Positions 25,491-35,260 of a DNA stretch of 64,000 bases are shown here, one piece after another. The stretch spans positions 124,001-188,000 of the forward strand of contig QFOD01000002.1 in assembly GCA_003241055.1 (NCBI GenBank), read 5' to 3'. How positions within the stretch are numbered: the first letter of the stretch is position 1; each line of letters opens with the position of its first letter. The position numbers and the translations under genes were made by a program. Origin of the DNA: Roseateles depolymerans. Its GTDB lineage: Bacteria > Pseudomonadota > Gammaproteobacteria > Burkholderiales > Burkholderiaceae_C. Under the pieces are notes generated by a model. The model saw nothing but the letters and a program-made list of their open reading frames with translations, was not told where the DNA came from and ran no database searches.

Positions 25491-26344
25491 TGCGTTCACT
25501 CCGGCTGTCCATCTCCGGAACGGAATCACAGACCCACGGCCGCGGCCCGCGGCACGCCACGCCGCGGCGCTGGGCGGTGTTCGGCGCTCTGGTCGGCGTG
25601 CTGGCCGCGGTGATCGCGTTCGCGCCCGCCAGCTGGCTGGCGCGCGCGCTGGCCTCGGCCACTGCCGATCACCTGGTGCTGGCCGACACCCGCGGCAGCA
25701 TCTGGAACGGCTCCGGCGTGCTGGTGCTCAGTGGCGGCGCCGGCAGCCGCGACGCCTCCGCCCTGCCCGGCCGGCTGCGCTGGCAGATGAAGCTCAGGGG
25801 CCTGGGCCTGCAGCTGGCCCTGCAGCAGGACTGCTGTGTAAACCAGGAGCTGCTGCTGGGGCTGCGGCCGGGATTCGGCCGCCTCGAGATCAGCGTGGAC
25901 AGCCAGAACGACTGGCTGGCCCGCTTCCCGGCCGGCTGGCTGGCCGGCCTGGGCACGCCCTGGAACACGCTGCAGCTGGGTGGCTCGCTGCGGCTGAGCG
26001 CCCACGAGCTTCGCTTCGAATGGGTGCAGGGCCGCTGGCGCCAGAACGGCAGCCTGCAGCTGGACCTGCTGAACCTCTCCTCGCGCGTGTCCACCGTGGC
26101 GCCGCTGGGCAGCTACCGCCTCAGCCTGACGGCCGACGCGGCCAACCCCGGCATCAGCCAGCTGCGCCTGTCCACGCTGGAAGGCGCGCTGCTGCTGTCC
26201 GGCCAGGGCACGCTGTCGGCATCCGGCAAGAGCCGTTTCGTCGGCGAGGCCAGTGCCGCGCCCGGGCGTGAAGACGCACTGAACAACCTGCTGAACATCA
26301 TCGGGCGCCGCCAGGGCGCGCGCTCGGTTCTCACGATCGGATGA
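25487..26344 (+). CDS. gspN: Type II secretion system protein GspN
   Basis: GspN is an accessory inner-membrane T2SS protein with a large periplasmic domain. The 285-residue product has one membrane segment (about residues 30-52) and a beta-rich periplasmic part with the typical N-terminal pattern A-D-T-R-G-S-I-W-N-G-S-G. ATGATG at 25487 gives two adjacent starts; the first overlaps the gspM stop. The end overlaps the gspD ATG by 4 bases. Confidence 0.88.
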   Translation: MMRSLRLSISGTESQTHGRGPRHATPRRWAVFGALVGVLAAVIAFAPASWLARALASATADHLVLADTRGSIWNGSGVLVLSGGAGSRDASALPGRLRWQMKLRGLGLQLALQQDCCVNQELLLGLRPGFGRLEISVDSQNDWLARFPAGWLAGLGTPWNTLQLGGSLRLSAHELRFEWVQGRWRQNGSLQLDLLNLSSRVSTVAPLGSYRLSLTADAANPGISQLRLSTLEGALLLSGQGTLSASGKSRFVGEASAAPGREDALNNLLNIIGRRQGARSVLTIG

Positions 26345-28533
26345 GCATGAATCCTCGCTGCACCGCCACCGCGCTCGCCGTGCTGATGGCCCTGGGCCCC
26401 GCACAGGCCCAGCCGGCCCCGTCCACCGCCACCACGCGCGCCAAGCCGGCCCTCAAGTCCAGCACGCCGGTCACGCTGAACTTCGTCAACGCCGACATCG
26501 AGGCCGTGACCCGCGCCATCGGCGTGATGCTGGACCGCCAGATCATCATCGACCCACGGGTGAAAGGCTCGATCACCGTCTACAGCGAGCAGCCCGTGCC
26601 GGTGCGCGAGGCCTACCTGACCTACCTGGCGGCGCTGCGCGGCCTGGGCTTCACCGTGGTGGAGACGGCCGGCTTCCTGAAGGTGCTGCCCGAGCCCGAT
26701 GCCAAGCTGCAGGCCGGCTCGGTGGCTGTGGAGAGCACCAATGCCCGCGGCGACCAGATCCTGACGCAGATCTTCCGCATCCAGCACGAGAACGCGAACA
26801 ACCTCGTCGCGGTGCTGCGCCCGCTGATCAGCCCCAACAACACGATCAACGCCAACCCGGGCAACAACAGCCTGGTGATCACCGACTACGCCGACAACCT
26901 TCAGCGCATCGCCAAGATCATCGCGGCGATGGACACGCCGGGCAGCAGCGACATCGAGATCGTGCCGCTGAAGTACGCGGTGGCCGCCGACCTGGCACCG
27001 CTGGTGCAGAAGCTGGCCGACGGCGGCTCCGCCAACGCGGCCGCGGCCGTGCCCGGCCAGGCCAGCACGGCGGTCAACGTGCTGGTGGACCCGCGCTCCA
27101 ATGGCCTGATCCTGCGCGCCAGCAACCCGGCCCGCCTGGCCTCCGTGCGCTCCATGGTCGACAAGCTCGATCAGCCCAGCGGCGATGCCGGCACCAACAT
27201 CCGCGTGGTCTACCTGAAGAACGCCGATGCGGCCAAGCTGGCCACCGTGCTGCGCGCCGCCTTCGGCTCGGCCGGCGGCTCGTCCTCCGGCAGCAGCGGC
27301 TCGTCCTCCCCGGGCACGCAGTCGCTGACCGGCGCATCCAGCAACCAGACGAACAACAGCAATTCCAGCTCGAACAGCAGCAGCGGGCTGTCGCAGGCCG
27401 CGACGACGCCGGTGGCGCAGTCGGCCAACCCGTCGACCGGCGGCTTCGTGCAGGCCGACCCGGCGACCAACTCGCTGATCATCACGGCCGCCGAGCCGCT
27501 GTACCGCCAGGTCCGCCAAGTCATCGAGCAGCTCGACGCCCGCCGTGCGCAGGTCTACATCGAGTCGATGATCGTCAAGATCGACAACAGCAAGGCCGCG
27601 CAGTTCGGCGTGCAGTGGCAGAACATGTTCGGCAGCAGCGGCAGCAGCTCCATCACGGGCGCCGGCACCAACTTCGGCACCGGGCTGGCCAACATCATCA
27701 ACGGTACCGCTGCCGTGGCCAACGGCACCTCGGGCGTGACCACGGCGCTGGCCAACGGCAGCGCCCCCACCGGCCTGAACATCGGTGTGCTGAAGAAGTT
27801 CGGCAGCTTCTACACGCTGGGCGCGATGGCCAACTTCTTCGAGTCGCAGAGCGGCTCCAACGTGCTGTCCACACCCAACCTGGTGGCGCTGGACAACGAG
27901 GAAGCCAAGATCGTCATCGGCCAGAACGTGCCCTTCGTGACCGGCTCCTACACCAACACCGGCACCACCAGCAGCGGCACGGTGAACCCCTTCACCACGG
28001 TGGACCGCAAGGACGTGGGCCTGACGCTGCGCATCAAGAGCCAGATCGGGGAAGGCGGCTCGGTCCGCATGGTGGTCTACCAGGAGAACTCCTCGGTACT
28101 GTCCACCAGCACCAACGGGCCGACGCTGGACAAGAGCTCCATCGAGACCTCGGTGGTGGTGGACGACGGCGACATCATCGTGCTGGGCGGCCTGCTGAAG
28201 GACGAATACAGCGACGGCGACGACGGCGTGCCCGGCCTGAGCAAGATCCCGCTGATCGGCAATCTGTTCAGCAGCCAGAACCGCAAGCGCGTGAAGACCA
28301 ACCTGATGGTCTTCCTGCGTCCCATCGTGCTGCGCAACGCCGACAGCAGCAACCAGCTGTCCATGGACCGCTACGAGAGCATCCGCGCTGCACAGCAGCA
28401 GGCGCAGCCGGCCAAGAACATCATCCTGCCGCAGACCGGTGCCCCGGTGCTGCCGGAGGCCAAGCAGCCGGCCCCCAAGGCGGAGACGCCGGCATCCGCT
28501 GCCTCGGCCGCCTCGGCCCCGGTTCAGCCCTGA
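26341..28533 (+). CDS. gspD: Type II secretion system secretin GspD
   Basis: The outer-membrane gate of the T2SS. The 730-residue product has a Sec signal (about 1-23, ending A-Q-A), N0 (about 42-115, T-L-N-F-V-N-A-D-I-E), N1 to N3 domains (about 135-400) and the secretin barrel (about 405-665). A serine/glycine/asparagine-rich tract (residues 309-351, bases 27265-27393) lies inside N3. The C-terminus is alanine/proline-rich. No lipobox is present, so a separate pilotin may or may not exist elsewhere. It follows gspN with a 4-base overlap, an order that differs from the E. coli-type gspCDEF start. Confidence 0.96.
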   Translation: MSMNPRCTATALAVLMALGPAQAQPAPSTATTRAKPALKSSTPVTLNFVNADIEAVTRAIGVMLDRQIIIDPRVKGSITVYSEQPVPVREAYLTYLAALRGLGFTVVETAGFLKVLPEPDAKLQAGSVAVESTNARGDQILTQIFRIQHENANNLVAVLRPLISPNNTINANPGNNSLVITDYADNLQRIAKIIAAMDTPGSSDIEIVPLKYAVAADLAPLVQKLADGGSANAAAAVPGQASTAVNVLVDPRSNGLILRASNPARLASVRSMVDKLDQPSGDAGTNIRVVYLKNADAAKLATVLRAAFGSAGGSSSGSSGSSSPGTQSLTGASSNQTNNSNSSSNSSSGLSQAATTPVAQSANPSTGGFVQADPATNSLIITAAEPLYRQVRQVIEQLDARRAQVYIESMIVKIDNSKAAQFGVQWQNMFGSSGSSSITGAGTNFGTGLANIINGTAAVANGTSGVTTALANGSAPTGLNIGVLKKFGSFYTLGAMANFFESQSGSNVLSTPNLVALDNEEAKIVIGQNVPFVTGSYTNTGTTSSGTVNPFTTVDRKDVGLTLRIKSQIGEGGSVRMVVYQENSSVLSTSTNGPTLDKSSIETSVVVDDGDIIVLGGLLKDEYSDGDDGVPGLSKIPLIGNLFSSQNRKRVKTNLMVFLRPIVLRNADSSNQLSMDRYESIRAAQQQAQPAKNIILPQTGAPVLPEAKQPAPKAETPASAASAASAPVQP

Positions 28534-28546
28534 GGACGCGACGCAG

Positions 28547-29971
<1,425 letters not shown>

Positions 29972-30027
29972 CCTGATGGCCCTCGTCCAAGGCCTCCCTT
30001 GGCCGGCCCCCGCAGCGTTCAACTGAC

Positions 30028-31239
30028 ATGCCTGCCTACAAATACCAAGCGCTGAACGACGCCGGCCGCCAGAGCAGCGGCCTGCTGGAAGCCGACAACC
30101 CGCGCGCCGCGCGCGCCCAGCTGCGCTCGCAAGGCCTGACCCCGCTGTCCATCGAAACCGTGCAGCAGCACGGCAAGGTCGAGGGCAGCCGCTTCACCCG
30201 GCGCGTCTTCGGGCCGACCGCGCTGGCCGTGTGGACCCGCCAGCTGGCCGGCCTGGTCGGCTCGGGCCTCCCCATCGAGCGCGCGCTGTCGGCGTTGGCC
30301 GACGAGAGCGAGGACGCCCGCCAGCGCGAGCTGATCTCTCAGCTCAAGGCCGAGGTGAACGCCGGCGCGCCCTTCGCACGGGCACTGGCCAGCGCGCCGC
30401 GCGAGTTCGACGAGGTCTACCGCGGCGTGGTCTCGGCTGGCGAGCAGAGCGGCGCGCTGGGCCAGGTGCTGGAAAGCCTGGCCGACGACCTGGAGGAACG
30501 CCAGGACCTCAAGGCCAAGCTGGTGGGCGCGATGGCCTACCCGGCCATCGTGTCGCTGATCTCGGTGTTCATCGTGATCTTCCTGGTCACCTACGTCGTG
30601 CCGCAGATCGCCACGGTGTTCACCAGTTCCAAGCGCACGCTGCCGGCGCTGACCGTCGCGATGCTCGCCATCAGCGACTTCGTGCGCACCTGGGGCTGGG
30701 CACTGCTGGCCGCGCTGGTGGCCGGGGGTGTGATGCTGAGGCTGGCGCTGCGCGCGCCCGCCTTCCGGCTGCGCTTCGACGCCGGCATCCTGGGCCTGCC
30801 GCTGATCGGCCGGCTCGCACGCGGCTACAACGCGGCCCGCTTCGCCGGCACGCTGGCCATGCTGGCCGGCGCCGGCGTGCCCATCCTGAAGGCCCTGCAG
30901 GCCGCGGCCGAGACGCTGTCCAACCGCGCGATGCAGGCCGATGCGCTGGACGCGCTGGTGCAGGTGCGCGAAGGCGCGCCGCTGGGCTCGGCGCTGGCCG
31001 GCAAGAAACGCTTCCCCGGCATCCTGGCGATGTTTGCGCGCCTGGGCGAGCAGACCGGCCAGCTGCCCGAGATGCTGGGCCGCGCCGCACGCCAGCTGGG
31101 CGTGGAGGTGCAGCGCCGCGCGATGTCCACCGCCACGCTGCTGGAGCCGCTGCTCATCGTCGCGATGGGTGCGGTGGTGCTGCTGATCGTGCTGGCGGTG
31201 CTGCTGCCCATCATTCAGCTCAACACCTGGGTGAAATAG
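30028..31239 (+). CDS. gspF: Type II secretion system inner-membrane platform protein GspF
   Basis: GspF is the polytopic platform protein that works with GspE. The 403-residue product begins M-P-A-Y-K-Y-Q-A-L-N and has two T2SSF domains (about 68-190 and 270-395), each with conserved G-x-P-I and E-Q-S-G/E-Q-T-G motifs, and three membrane helices. It ends with the usual I-I-Q-L-N-T. Last gene of the gspG-F operon; a cluster of palindromic repeats follows. Confidence 0.96.
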   Translation: MPAYKYQALNDAGRQSSGLLEADNPRAARAQLRSQGLTPLSIETVQQHGKVEGSRFTRRVFGPTALAVWTRQLAGLVGSGLPIERALSALADESEDARQRELISQLKAEVNAGAPFARALASAPREFDEVYRGVVSAGEQSGALGQVLESLADDLEERQDLKAKLVGAMAYPAIVSLISVFIVIFLVTYVVPQIATVFTSSKRTLPALTVAMLAISDFVRTWGWALLAALVAGGVMLRLALRAPAFRLRFDAGILGLPLIGRLARGYNAARFAGTLAMLAGAGVPILKALQAAAETLSNRAMQADALDALVQVREGAPLGSALAGKKRFPGILAMFARLGEQTGQLPEMLGRAARQLGVEVQRRAMSTATLLEPLLIVAMGAVVLLIVLAVLLPIIQLNTWVK

Positions 31240-31250
31240 ACCACCCCCTA

Positions 31251-31500
31251 CCGCAGCGAAGCTGCGGCCCCCTCAAGGGGGCACTCGCGGCTGACCGGCG
31301 AAGCCGGATCAGCGCGAGTCGCTGGATTAGGTGCGGCGCTGCGCGCGCACCGGCTGCCGCGTGGCGCGGCTGACCGGCGGAGCCGGATCCATGGCAGCTG
31401 CTGCAAGGGGTGCGGCGCTGCGCGCGCACCGGCGAGGTAGTCCGGTGGCCTGGGTGCGTGGCGCGGCTGACCGGCGGAGCCGGATCAGCGCGAGGCAGCT
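31251..31500. repeat. Cluster of short palindromic (REP-like) repeats between gspF and a chemoreceptor gene
   Basis: Two small hairpins come first: CCGCAGC/GCTGCGG (31251-31267) and GCCCCC/GGGGGC (31267-31282). Then three copies of an imperfect palindrome GCTGACCGGC-(G)(A/G)A-GCCGGATC appear at about 31288-31312, 31368-31390 and 31466-31486; two continue into AGCGCGAG. A second element, GTGCGGCGCTGCGCGCGCAC, is repeated exactly at 31331-31350 and 31410-31429. The array fills the whole intergenic space between two convergent genes. Its position and structure fit REP/BIME-type elements; no transposase is nearby. Confidence 0.75.
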
Positions 31501-31504
31501 GGCT

Positions 31505-33064
31505 TCAGCGCAGCCGGAAGGCCGACACGACGCTGCTGAGGCGACCGGCCTGGTCCTTGAGGCTTTCGGCGGCGGCGGTGGACTCTTCCACCAGGGCGGC
31601 GTTCTGCTGGGTCATGCGGTCAAGGTCGGCCACGGCGAGGTTGACCTGGCCGATGCCCTGGCTCTGCTCGCGCGCGGCGGAGCTGATCTCGCCGACGATG
31701 TCGGTCACGCGCTGCACACTGGCCACGATCTCGCTCATCGTGCTGCCGGCATCACCCACCAGGCGCGAACCGGATTCCACCCGCTCCACACTGGCGTTGA
31801 TCAGCGTCTTGATCTCCTTGGCCGCCTCGGCACTGCGCTGGGCCAGCGAGCGCACCTCGCCGGCCACCACGGCAAAGCCGCGGCCCTGCTCGCCCGCGCG
31901 GGCAGCTTCCACGGCGGCGTTCAGCGCGAGGATGTTGGTCTGGAAGGCGATGCCGTCGATCACGCCGATGATGTCGGCGATCTTCTGGCTGGACTGGTTG
32001 ATCTCGCTCATCGTGCTGACCACCTGGGCCACCACCTCGCCGCCACGCTGCGCCACCTGGGCCGCCGAGCTGGCCAGCTGATTGGCCTGAGCGGCGGAGT
32101 CGGCGCTGTGGGTGACCGTGCTGGTCAGCTCCTCCATGGCGCTGGCGGTTTCTTCCAGGTTGGACGCGGCCTGCTCGGTGCGCGAGCTCAGGTCCTGGTT
32201 GCCGGTGGCGATCTCGGCGCTGGCGGTGGAGATGTTGTCCACCACGCTGCGCACCTCCTGCAGCGAGCCCCGCAGCGCCTCGCGCATGGCGTCGATCGCG
32301 CGAAGCAACTGGCCGGTTTCGTCCGAGGCGTAGCTGCGCTGCGGCTCGCCGGTCAGGTCCATGTCGGCAATCGCGCGGGCGGAACGCTCGGCGTTGCGCA
32401 GCGGGCCGGTGATGCTGCGGGTCAGCAGCCAGCTCAGCACCACGCCCACGACGAAGGCCGCGGCCGTGCACAGCACCAGCAGCCAGACCGTGCGCGAACG
32501 CAGGCTCTGGATCTGGGTGGCCGATTCGTCCAGCTGGTTGCGCTCGAACTTGGCCAGTTCGGCCACCGCGTCGATATAAGCCTTGGACGAGGGCTCGAAC
32601 TGCTCGCCGAAGATCTTGGCGGCGCCATCGGCGTCACCGGCCTTCTTGGCCTTGCTGACCTGCTCACGCGCCGCGAGGTAGGCCTTGCGCAGGTCGGCGA
32701 TGCGCTCCAGGATCTCGCGCTCCCTGGGCGAATCCGCGGCGCCGTCGATGAACTTCTGCAGGCCGTTGGTTTCGCTGATGGCGGCTGCCGTGGCCGGTGC
32801 GAAATATTCGATCAGCGAGGGATCGGAGCTCTTGGCGATGGCCGAGGCCCGCTGCACGCCGTTGGTGGTGTGGCGCATCCAGTCAGCCGCGGCTCGCTCG
32901 ATCTTCAGCGTATTGGTGGTCATGTCGTCCACCTCCTCGCCCAGCTTGTTCAGCTGCCAGACGGCGATGAAGCTGCTGATCAGCAGCAGCCCAAGAATGA
33001 TTGAAAGTACCAGCACCAGCCGGCGCCCGATGGAGCCGTTGGAGGACAGGGAAGCAGCGGACAT
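31505..33064 (-). CDS. Methyl-accepting chemotaxis protein
   Basis: Transmembrane chemoreceptor. The 519-residue product has a membrane helix (about residues 16-38), a periplasmic four-helix-bundle sensor (about 39-180), a second helix (about 190-212), a HAMP domain (about 213-265) and the cytoplasmic signalling domain with the tip sequence I-D-G-I-A-F-Q-T-N-I-L-A-L-N-A-A-V-E. There is no C-terminal CheR-binding pentapeptide. ATG 33064 has GGAG twelve bases upstream; the GTG at 33094 is less likely. A run of nine A residues (33142-33150) lies upstream. The ligand cannot be read from sequence. Confidence 0.93.
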   Translation of the reverse strand: MSAASLSSNGSIGRRLVLVLSIILGLLLISSFIAVWQLNKLGEEVDDMTTNTLKIERAAADWMRHTTNGVQRASAIAKSSDPSLIEYFAPATAAAISETNGLQKFIDGAADSPREREILERIADLRKAYLAAREQVSKAKKAGDADGAAKIFGEQFEPSSKAYIDAVAELAKFERNQLDESATQIQSLRSRTVWLLVLCTAAAFVVGVVLSWLLTRSITGPLRNAERSARAIADMDLTGEPQRSYASDETGQLLRAIDAMREALRGSLQEVRSVVDNISTASAEIATGNQDLSSRTEQAASNLEETASAMEELTSTVTHSADSAAQANQLASSAAQVAQRGGEVVAQVVSTMSEINQSSQKIADIIGVIDGIAFQTNILALNAAVEAARAGEQGRGFAVVAGEVRSLAQRSAEAAKEIKTLINASVERVESGSRLVGDAGSTMSEIVASVQRVTDIVGEISSAAREQSQGIGQVNLAVADLDRMTQQNAALVEESTAAAESLKDQAGRLSSVVSAFRLR

Positions 33065-33298
33065 CAGCAGGTCTCCAGAATCTATGAGTCGCACCGGCCG
33101 ACGGCCATGGCGCGCGAAAGGTTTAAGGCTAGCCGGGCGGCAAAAAAAAACTACCTGTGTTCGCCCTTCAGTCCGCGGACTGCGTCACGGCCTGTGCGGC
33201 AGCGCACAAGAAATGTTGCTGAAACGTCAAGTTGCACCGGCCTCGTCAGACATCGCACGCCTCGGCATGTCGGGCCGGCCGATGGATAGGATCGCGAC

Positions 33299-34198
33299 AT
33301 GCCCGCTCCCGACCTGCACAACCGCCTCGTGGTGGCCATCTCCTCCCGCGCCCTGTTCGACTTCGAGGACGAGAACCATGTCTTCGAGGCCGAGAACGAC
33401 CACGCCTACATGGCCTTGCAGCAGCAGCGGCTGGACGAGCCGGCGCGGCCGGGGGTGGCGTTCTCCCTGGTCGAGAAGCTGCTGGGGTTCAACGTGGCCG
33501 GCGAGTCACGCGTCGAGGTGGTCGTGCTGTCGCGCAACGACCCCATCTCCGGCATGCGGGTGTTCCGCTCCGCCGCGCACTATGGGCTGAAGATAGAGCG
33601 CGGCGTGTTCACCCGCGGCGCCTCGCCCTGGCGCTACCTGCGGCCGCTGTCGGCCCAGCTCTTCCTGTCCGCCAACGAGGCCGACGTGCGCCAGGCGCTG
33701 GCCGCCGGCGTCGCCGCGGCGCGCGTGCTGCCGCTGGCCCGGCAGGCCTCGGCCAACCACCCCCACGAGCTGCGCATCGCCTTCGACGGCGACGCCGTGC
33801 TGTTCTCCGACGAGGCGGAACAGATCTATCAGCGCGACGGCCTCGCCGCCTTCCGTGAGCACGAGAAGGAACGCGCCCACCAGCCGCTGCCCGCCGGCCC
33901 CTTCAAACCCGTGCTGGAGGCGCTGCAGCGGCTGCAGAGCGCCTCCGACGACGCGATGACCGTGCGCACCGCGCTGGTCACCGCCCGCAGCGCCCCGGCC
34001 CACGAGCGCGCGATACGCACGCTGATGGATTGGCGCATCGAGGTGGACGAGGCCATGTTCCTGGGCGGCCTGCCCAAGGGCGAGTTCCTGCGTGAGTTCG
34101 AGCCGGACTTCTTCTTCGACGACCAGGCCGGCCATGTCGCCAACGCGGCCCAGCATGTGCCGGCCGGCCAGGTGGCCGCGGGTATCGCGGCCCCATGA
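33299..34198 (+). CDS. Cytosolic 5'-nucleotidase (NT5C1 family)
   Basis: The product resembles bacterial homologues of the cytosolic 5'-nucleotidase I family, which hydrolyse nucleoside monophosphates. The 299-residue protein starts with a nucleotide-binding region (R-L-V-V-A-I-S-S-R-A-L-F-D-F-E) and has V-V-V-L-S-R-N-D, F-L-S-A-N-E and the HAD-like I-A-F-D-G-D-A-V-L-F-S-D-E. It ends with F-L-G-G-L-P-K-G-E-F. It is a monocistronic plus-strand gene. Substrate preference is not determinable here. Confidence 0.85.
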   Translation: MPAPDLHNRLVVAISSRALFDFEDENHVFEAENDHAYMALQQQRLDEPARPGVAFSLVEKLLGFNVAGESRVEVVVLSRNDPISGMRVFRSAAHYGLKIERGVFTRGASPWRYLRPLSAQLFLSANEADVRQALAAGVAAARVLPLARQASANHPHELRIAFDGDAVLFSDEAEQIYQRDGLAAFREHEKERAHQPLPAGPFKPVLEALQRLQSASDDAMTVRTALVTARSAPAHERAIRTLMDWRIEVDEAMFLGGLPKGEFLREFEPDFFFDDQAGHVANAAQHVPAGQVAAGIAAP

Positions 34199-34219
34199 AA
34201 AACGGCCCCGAAGGGCCGT
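34197..34219 (-). terminator. Intrinsic terminator for the PEP-CTERM gene
   Basis: ACGGCCC (34202-34208), loop CGAA and GGGCCGT (34213-34219) form a stem that on the minus strand is followed by TTTTTC. It lies 35 bases past the stop of the PEP-CTERM gene and touches the stop of the nucleotidase gene on the other strand. Confidence 0.8.
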
Positions 34220-34253
34220 CATCGGAGCAAGACCTGACGGTCCTGCGCGGTGC

Positions 34254-35033
34254 TCAGTCGCGGCGGCGGCGCGCGATGAAACCCATGGCGCCCAGGCCGG
34301 CCAGCAGCATGGCGTAGGTGCCGGGCTCGGGCACGGCGGAGACACTCAGGCTGACGTTATCGATGGCCAGGAAGTGGTCATTGCCGCTGTCGTTCACATC
34401 GACCCAGCGCAGCCACAGGGTAGCCCCCTGGGACCAGTCCGTTGCGACAGTGCCGCCCAGGCCGGCCACGCGGTTGGCGGCCAGATTGCCATCCAGCGCC
34501 AGTTGCGAGCTGCCGGTCTGCGGAGTGGTGAACGTGAAGCCGGAGGCCGTCGGCGCCCAGGTTGTCACCGCTGCATAGGTATCGCCAAAGCCGTACTGCA
34601 CCACCAGGGTCTGGGCCGTAGTGTTGCCGTTGTTGCGCCATTGCTCACCGTCGTAGCTCAGCGAGAAACTGCTCAACGCGCCGCCACTGTTGTTGGTCAA
34701 CGCCAGCGCGAACAGGTTGCTGCCCGTGCCAACGGCACCGGAGAAGGTGTTGGACACCACGGAGCCCAGGGCGCGGTCGGAGCTGCTGGCGGAGCCGAAG
34801 CTATAGAAGCCGGCGGTGGTGCTCGAGCCGGTATTGGCACCGTAGCTGCTCACACCGGGCAGCAGACTCCAACCCTCCAGCGTGCTGTTGTCGGCCCAGG
34901 CTGCCGTGCCAGATGCGGCCAAAGTGTCAAAGTTCTGCGCGTAGGTGAAGGACGCGCCGGTCACGGACACGCCCGCCTGGGCGGACAGGGCGGTGGCCAG
35001 CGCGGCCGACGCGAGCAGGAGCTTGGGAGTCAT
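34254..35033 (-). CDS. PEP-CTERM sorting domain protein
   Basis: Exported protein anchored or processed by an exosortase. The 259-residue product has a Sec signal (about 1-20, ending S-A-Q-A) and a beta-rich central region full of S, T, G and N. The C-terminal tag is V-P-E-P-G-T-Y-A-M-L-L, a hydrophobic helix, and R-R-R-R-D. This is a textbook PEP-CTERM signal. ATG 35033 is preferred over the GTG at 35075 because it begins the signal peptide. The central domain was not assigned; it may be an extracellular adhesin-like or matrix protein. Confidence 0.88.
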   Translation of the reverse strand: MTPKLLLASAALATALSAQAGVSVTGASFTYAQNFDTLAASGTAAWADNSTLEGWSLLPGVSSYGANTGSSTTAGFYSFGSASSSDRALGSVVSNTFSGAVGTGSNLFALALTNNSGGALSSFSLSYDGEQWRNNGNTTAQTLVVQYGFGDTYAAVTTWAPTASGFTFTTPQTGSSQLALDGNLAANRVAGLGGTVATDWSQGATLWLRWVDVNDSGNDHFLAIDNVSLSVSAVPEPGTYAMLLAGLGAMGFIARRRRD

Positions 35034-35260
35034 CGACGGAATCTCCGGTTCTGTGAGGGGTTGAGCAGACTTCACGAACTTTTACGGCCTCGTCAGAAAC
35101 GGTCAACACGGACAACCCTCCCTCCCCCGCGAATCGGTGTGCTGCGGCGCAACATGGGCCTGCTCCGCCGTGCGGCCCGTCGAGGCGGTGAGGCCCGAGA
35201 TGTGACGAATCGCCCCCCAGGGCGCACGACCCACAATCGGCGCCCTCGAGGAGAGATTCG

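Noticed and set aside
31286..31500. A CRISPR array
   Set aside because: The repeats are irregularly spaced, differ in length, and the spacers are themselves repeated; no cas gene is near.
33064..33130. A flagellar sigma-28 promoter for the chemoreceptor gene
   Set aside because: TAAA and GCCG elements are present on the minus strand, but the spacing is 16 bases and the -10 half continues TCGG instead of ATAA, so the match is too weak.
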